This document shows positions 32,077 through 35,606 of a DNA stretch of 35,606 nucleotides, piece by piece (the stretch's first letter is position 1; each line of letters starts with the position of its first letter). The translations under genes were made by a program, and so were the position numbers. Under the pieces are notes generated by a model that saw nothing but the letters and a program-made list of their open reading frames with translations, had not been told where the DNA came from and made no database searches. Origin of the DNA: Candidatus Psychracetigena formicireducens. Its GTDB lineage: Bacteria; Coprothermobacterota; HKB111. The stretch spans positions 1-35,606 of the forward strand of contig QLTX01000003.1 in NCBI GenBank assembly GCA_018725175.1. The letters run 5' to 3'.

Positions 32077-33409
32077 AGCAGATTTATTAAGTCAGATAAC
32101 TTCTGGGAGACTCTTAGGAGATGCAGGTATCAGTTTCTCCCATTATGTCGCTGATTCAAGGCAGGCAACCGAGGGGTCTTTTTTTATTGCTTTAAAAGGG
32201 GAGAATACCGATGGACATCTTTTTGGTGCTGATGCTCATGAAAGGGGTGCCAAAGGAGCCTTACTAACACAAAAAATGGGAGTTTTCCCCTTAGAAATTG
32301 TCGTGGAAAATACGCTATTAGCTTTAATTAACCTGGGTAAGTGGGTTTCTCAAAAAAACCCCGCTTTTACTATAGGGGTAGGTGGCAGTGCAGGAAAAAC
32401 CACTACCAAAGAAATGATAAAAGAAGTGTTATCCTGTAAATATCAGGTAACTGCTACCCCGGGAAATATGAACACTGAGATAGGCATACCTTTATATCTG
32501 CTTAATGATGAAGAAACTCCCCAAGTAAGAATAGTAGAGTACGGAGCTCAAAAAATAGGTGATTTAAATCTCTTGACAGATATTATAAGACCTACTTCTG
32601 TTATAATTACTACCCTTGGACCCTCTCATACCGAATACTTTGGCTCTTTAGCAGGAGTCAAAGAGGAAGAGGGGGGCGTTCTTCTGAAATCAATTTCTGA
32701 AACTGGCTGGGTAGTATTAAATGCTGATGATGAACTGGTTATGTCGTTAGGTAGGGATTGTCCTAATAAGATTTTTACTTATGGTTTTAAGGGAGATACT
32801 TTTTTGATGAAAGATAGCAATTCTAGCCCGGAAGGAATAAAAATAATAGCCTCTACCCCCGAAGGTGAGATTAATTATTTTATGAAAGATGCTATAGGGG
32901 AACATATGGCGATGAACTCTTTAGGCGCTTTAACTGTTGGATATCTTATGGGTGTTCCTCCCTACGATGGAGCAAAAGCTTTAAGTAATTTTAAACCAGT
33001 TTGGGGAAGAATGGAAAAGAAACTGTTTTACGGTGCCTTATTATTAATAGATTATTATAATTCAAATCCACTATCTCTAAAAGCATCTCTGGAGTTATTT
33101 AGCAATCTTGAAGGTAAGAGAAAAGTGTTAATCCTGGGAGAGATGCGGGAATTAGGGATACTGGCTGAAGAGGAGCATAAGAAATTTGCTCCTGTTATTG
33201 AGAATTTATCACCCCAGATACTTATTACGGTTGGGGAAAAGGCCAGGCTATTTCGCAGCAAAGGTGTGCCCGGTAAGCATTTTAATGATTCAAAAATGGC
33301 GGGTAGGTGGTTAGAGAAAAATCTTATAAAAGATGACTTGGTGCTTATAAAGGGTTCACGAGGAGTTAAAATGGAAGAGATATTAAAGGTGTTAAATAAT
33401 GGATTATGA
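32066..33409 (+). CDS. murF: UDP-MurNAc-tripeptide--D-Ala-D-Ala ligase
   Basis: MurF adds D-Ala-D-Ala to UDP-MurNAc-tripeptide, the last cytoplasmic step of the peptidoglycan precursor. The 447 residues show 'VADSRQATEGSFFIALKG' in the N-terminal UDP-binding domain, the ATP loop 'GVGGSAGKTTTKEM', 'GNMNTEIGIPL', 'LIDYYNSNPLSLKASL' (compare DxYNANPxS) and 'KGSRGVKMEEI' near the end. The P-loop has GGSAGKT where most MurF have TGSxGKT. It overlaps the methyltransferase and murD by 11 nt each. mraY, which normally sits between murF and murD, is absent. Confidence 0.93.
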   Translation: MLIKADLLSQITSGRLLGDAGISFSHYVADSRQATEGSFFIALKGENTDGHLFGADAHERGAKGALLTQKMGVFPLEIVVENTLLALINLGKWVSQKNPAFTIGVGGSAGKTTTKEMIKEVLSCKYQVTATPGNMNTEIGIPLYLLNDEETPQVRIVEYGAQKIGDLNLLTDIIRPTSVIITTLGPSHTEYFGSLAGVKEEEGGVLLKSISETGWVVLNADDELVMSLGRDCPNKIFTYGFKGDTFLMKDSNSSPEGIKIIASTPEGEINYFMKDAIGEHMAMNSLGALTVGYLMGVPPYDGAKALSNFKPVWGRMEKKLFYGALLLIDYYNSNPLSLKASLELFSNLEGKRKVLILGEMRELGILAEEEHKKFAPVIENLSPQILITVGEKARLFRSKGVPGKHFNDSKMAGRWLEKNLIKDDLVLIKGSRGVKMEEILKVLNNGL

Positions 33410-34751
33410 GGGAAAAAAGTGCCTGATAGTGGGGTTAGCTGATAGCGGTATAGGCTCAGCTAAACTTTTACTGAATAAGGGTGCCCTGGTAACAGGAACA
33501 GATTTGAACTTTAGTGTTAAAGAGCGTTTTAAAGAACCACCATTAGATCAAGTGCAACTGGTTCTGGGAAAACATCCCTCAAATTTGTTGGAAGATACTG
33601 AGTTAATTATTATAAGCCCGGGGGTTTCTCCTGGAATCCCGTTAGTTGAAGAAGCTAAGAGAAAAGGAATACCAGTTTGGGGGGAGCTGGAGTTAGCTTA
33701 CAGGAATACTAAAACGCCGATAATTGCTATAAGTGAGACTCATGGGAAAAGTACTACAACCTCACTTATTTACAAAATACTTAAAGATTCGGGTGTTCCA
33801 GCGGGCCTGGGTGGCAATATAAGGCCAGCTTTAACCGAAGTGGTTAAAAAGGTTTCAGCAGATGGTTGGCTGGTAGTTGAAGCCAGTTCTTTTCAACTGG
33901 AATCTATTGATACTTTTTGTCCCCGTATTGCCCTGATTCTTAATATTTTTCCCGACCATCTGGATAGGCATAGTACTCTTGAAGAATTTGAGTCCACTAT
34001 CTCCCGCCTTTTTAAGAATATGGTGCCATCGGATTTGCTTATTGGAAATTTAGACGATATCAGGGTGCAAATTTTAATGGAAAAAGCCCCTACCCGGAAA
34101 GCATATTTTTCCCTTAAAGAACATAAAATGGAGGGAGCTTTCCTTAAAAATAGTCATATTTATTACCGATATGAAAATGAAGAAATCCTGGTTATATCTA
34201 CTAAAGATATATCTTTACCCGGGATTCATAACCTGCAAAATGTCTTAGCCGCAGTTTCAGCAACCTCTTTTGTGGGTGTCCGACCTCAACAAATAGCCAA
34301 ATCCATAAAAGATTTTAGCGGATTACCTCACCGTTTACAGAAAGTTAAGGAAATAAGAGGTGTAGTCTATATAAACGACTCTAAAGCCACCACTCCACAG
34401 GCTACTATCACAGCTTTAAAAGCAGTGCCCGGTCCTAAACACTTAATTTTAGGTGGTAGTGAAAAAAATATGGACTTTTCAGATATGGGTAAAGAGATTT
34501 ATAAAAACAAGGTCGTTTTAGCCTACCTTATAGGAAGTACCAAGCATAAAATTGCTGAAGCGCTCTACCTGGCTGGATTTAATAAATTTTTTATTCTGGA
34601 AAACCTACAGGAGGCGGTTCAATTAGCTTATGAAAAGTCTATAAATGGAGATACTGTTTTACTTTCCCCAGCCTGCGCCTCATTTGACCAGTTTTCTAAC
34701 TTTGAAGAGCGAGGAGAAATATTTCAAGAATTAGTAAATAAACTAACCTGA
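33399..34751 (+). CDS. murD: UDP-MurNAc-L-Ala--D-Glu ligase
   Basis: MurD adds D-glutamate to UDP-MurNAc-L-Ala. The 450-residue product carries the MurD marks: 'CLIVGLADSGIGSAKLL' at the start, 'VEASSFQLESI', 'LNIFPDHLDRHSTLEEF', 'NDSKATTPQATITAL', and 'LLSPACASFDQFSNFEERG' at the end. The ATP loop reads ISETHGKSTTT (residues 111-121) in place of the usual ITGTNGKST: the first glycine is a glutamate. 'GGNIRPAL' also differs from the common GGNIGxPL. All other catalytic motifs are intact, so I expect it to be active. Its last 28 nt overlap the convergent lipid-kinase gene. Confidence 0.95.
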   Translation: MDYEGKKCLIVGLADSGIGSAKLLLNKGALVTGTDLNFSVKERFKEPPLDQVQLVLGKHPSNLLEDTELIIISPGVSPGIPLVEEAKRKGIPVWGELELAYRNTKTPIIAISETHGKSTTTSLIYKILKDSGVPAGLGGNIRPALTEVVKKVSADGWLVVEASSFQLESIDTFCPRIALILNIFPDHLDRHSTLEEFESTISRLFKNMVPSDLLIGNLDDIRVQILMEKAPTRKAYFSLKEHKMEGAFLKNSHIYYRYENEEILVISTKDISLPGIHNLQNVLAAVSATSFVGVRPQQIAKSIKDFSGLPHRLQKVKEIRGVVYINDSKATTPQATITALKAVPGPKHLILGGSEKNMDFSDMGKEIYKNKVVLAYLIGSTKHKIAEALYLAGFNKFFILENLQEAVQLAYEKSINGDTVLLSPACASFDQFSNFEERGEIFQELVNKLT

Positions 34752-35521
34752 GGCTTGATAATATTTACCTTTTTGGGAGATAATTTTACTTCTAAATAAC
34801 GGGTTAAGAAGTTTTCTCCATCAATATGAGCGTTAATCTCTTCCTCGGTTTTTAGGGTAAATGCCTCTCCCTTTATTGTTTTAGCTCCTTCCCAATCCGG
34901 AAATTGACCCAGTAAAAATTTGAAAGCAGCCATTAAAGGGTTTCCTTTTATCATGGTCAGGTAAGGACCAATGGTAGAGCTATTAGTAAAGGGCAAACCA
35001 TAGCCAGCCATACCCCAGAGTGAAATTTCTACGGTTAACAAATCAGGATAAAGGTTGTTATTAATTGTGAAGCTATAAGCAGGAGTGGTCTGGATAGATT
35101 TTAAGGTGCTTAAAATGTAGGAGGGAAATCCAAATTGGGAATAAGGGTTGGCATAGTGCATAACTTCTCCACCCTTACCCATACCTGTAGCAAAAATAGC
35201 CAGGCGATTGTTAACTTCCAGGAGCTGGACCTCCAGCTCCTGGCCTGTGAGGATATCTTTGTCAGATAAAAGACCTATAGGAAGATTAAAAATCCTGGCA
35301 AAAGCGTTGCCCCTTCCTAAAGGTAAAACTAATAGTTTAGTTTTATCTAAGTTTATACGATTAACCGCATAATGAATGGTTCCATCGCCGCCTGCAGTAA
35401 CCAGTAGGGGAGCTTCGGGGATTTTTTCACCTATTTTAATCCACTTGATTTTATGCTGGTAAAGTAAATATTTAGCTATGAACTTGCTTTTAGTATGTGG
35501 ATACAGAACTGTTAATTCCAT
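34724..35521 (-). CDS. Diacylglycerol/lipid kinase family protein, short N-terminus
   Basis: A 265-residue protein of the DAGK catalytic family, which phosphorylates diacylglycerol, sphingoid bases or related lipids. The nucleotide motif 'TAGGDGTIHYAV' (G44-T48) is intact. The second loop reads 'PLGRGNAFAR' in place of PxGTGNDxAR, and 'AHIDGE' near the end matches the family's DGE. The N-terminal strand and NPxSG loop usual before GGDGT are replaced by a short unrelated start, making it about 30-40 residues shorter than YegS or DgkB. A TATAAT box is only 5 nt before the ATG and no ribosome site is visible, so the mRNA may be leaderless or the true start may be elsewhere. Confidence 0.82.
   Translation of the reverse strand: MELTVLYPHTKSKFIAKYLLYQHKIKWIKIGEKIPEAPLLVTAGGDGTIHYAVNRINLDKTKLLVLPLGRGNAFARIFNLPIGLLSDKDILTGQELEVQLLEVNNRLAIFATGMGKGGEVMHYANPYSQFGFPSYILSTLKSIQTTPAYSFTINNNLYPDLLTVEISLWGMAGYGLPFTNSSTIGPYLTMIKGNPLMAAFKFLLGQFPDWEGAKTIKGEAFTLKTEEEINAHIDGENFLTRYLEVKLSPKKVNIIKPQVSLFTNS
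35218..35243. other. Perfect 11-bp GC-rich hairpin inside the lipid-kinase gene
   Basis: CCAGGAGCTGG (35218-35228) and its complement (35233-35243) enclose a 4-nt loop. Eight of eleven stem pairs are G-C in an otherwise AT-rich gene. On the coding (minus) strand it encodes the stretch QELEVQLLE. It would form a very stable RNA structure in the message. Confidence 0.6.
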
Positions 35522-35606
35522 ACCATATTATAAACTAACGGTAACTATAAATAACCCAAAATCCGCGATAGAAAACTAAATTTCTTTTTTGCAGCAAAAA
35601 CTGGGG

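Noticed and set aside
35545-35606. Possible C-terminal end of another minus-strand gene at the right edge (stop codon at 35547-35545)
   Set aside because: Two minus-strand frames are open to the edge for about 20 codons, which is too short to tell a real gene end from chance.

Overview
The window is bacterial chromosome, AT-rich (GC in the high thirties by eye), densely packed, with frequent short overlaps between genes. The gene order follows the low-GC Gram-positive (Bacillota) pattern: rimP-nusA-ylxR-infB-ylxP-rbfA-nrnA-ribF-rpsO-pnp, then RNase J, a RodZ-like protein, rimO, thpR, recA, recX, rny and ymdB. RNase J, RNase Y, NrnA, YlxR and a TIGR01906/DUF1461 membrane protein all fit Bacillota or a related deep lineage. 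Several usual neighbours are missing (ylxQ, truB, pgsA, cinA), so I would not name an order. There is no phage, IS element, CRISPR array, rRNA or tRNA that I can see.

Layout. Positions 1-439 hold the start of a minus-strand membrane-anchored protein that runs off the left edge. A consensus promoter at 621-649 and a perfect leader hairpin introduce the long plus-strand run 722-17255. This run covers ribosome maturation and translation initiation, RNA turnover (NrnA, PNPase, RNase J, RNase Y), flavin cofactor synthesis, S12 methylthiolation and recombination (RecA/RecX). Facing it are rpsT and an M48 membrane protease on the minus strand (17275-18690). A second plus-strand run (18805-24998) holds a HIT protein, an NTP transferase, a DUF4388 protein, an NCS2 nucleobase permease and the TldD/TldE protease pair, closed by a bidirectional terminator. 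A minus-strand pair follows (SH3b protein and SpoIID-type protein, 25057-27083), then the DUF1461 membrane protein (plus) and topoisomerase III (minus), whose 3' ends overlap by 324 nt. The last plus-strand run is an anchored propeller-like protein, a methyltransferase, MurF and MurD, facing a lipid-kinase-type gene on the minus strand.

The strongest unusual signal is the 324-nt antisense overlap between the DUF1461 gene and topB at 27752-28075. The two reading frames are in codon register. The conserved C-terminal half of the membrane protein lies opposite a lysine-rich, apparently non-conserved tail of the topoisomerase. In the overlap the DUF1461 gene uses none of the codons TTA, CTA or TCA that would stop topB, although it uses TTA/CTA for 11 of 20 leucines outside the overlap. 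Other points of interest are the rimP-nusA leader hairpin, a two-codon upstream ORF in frame with the DUF4388 gene, palindromic repeats upstream of the DUF1461 gene, long perfect hairpins inside three coding regions, and variant loops in RecA and MurD.
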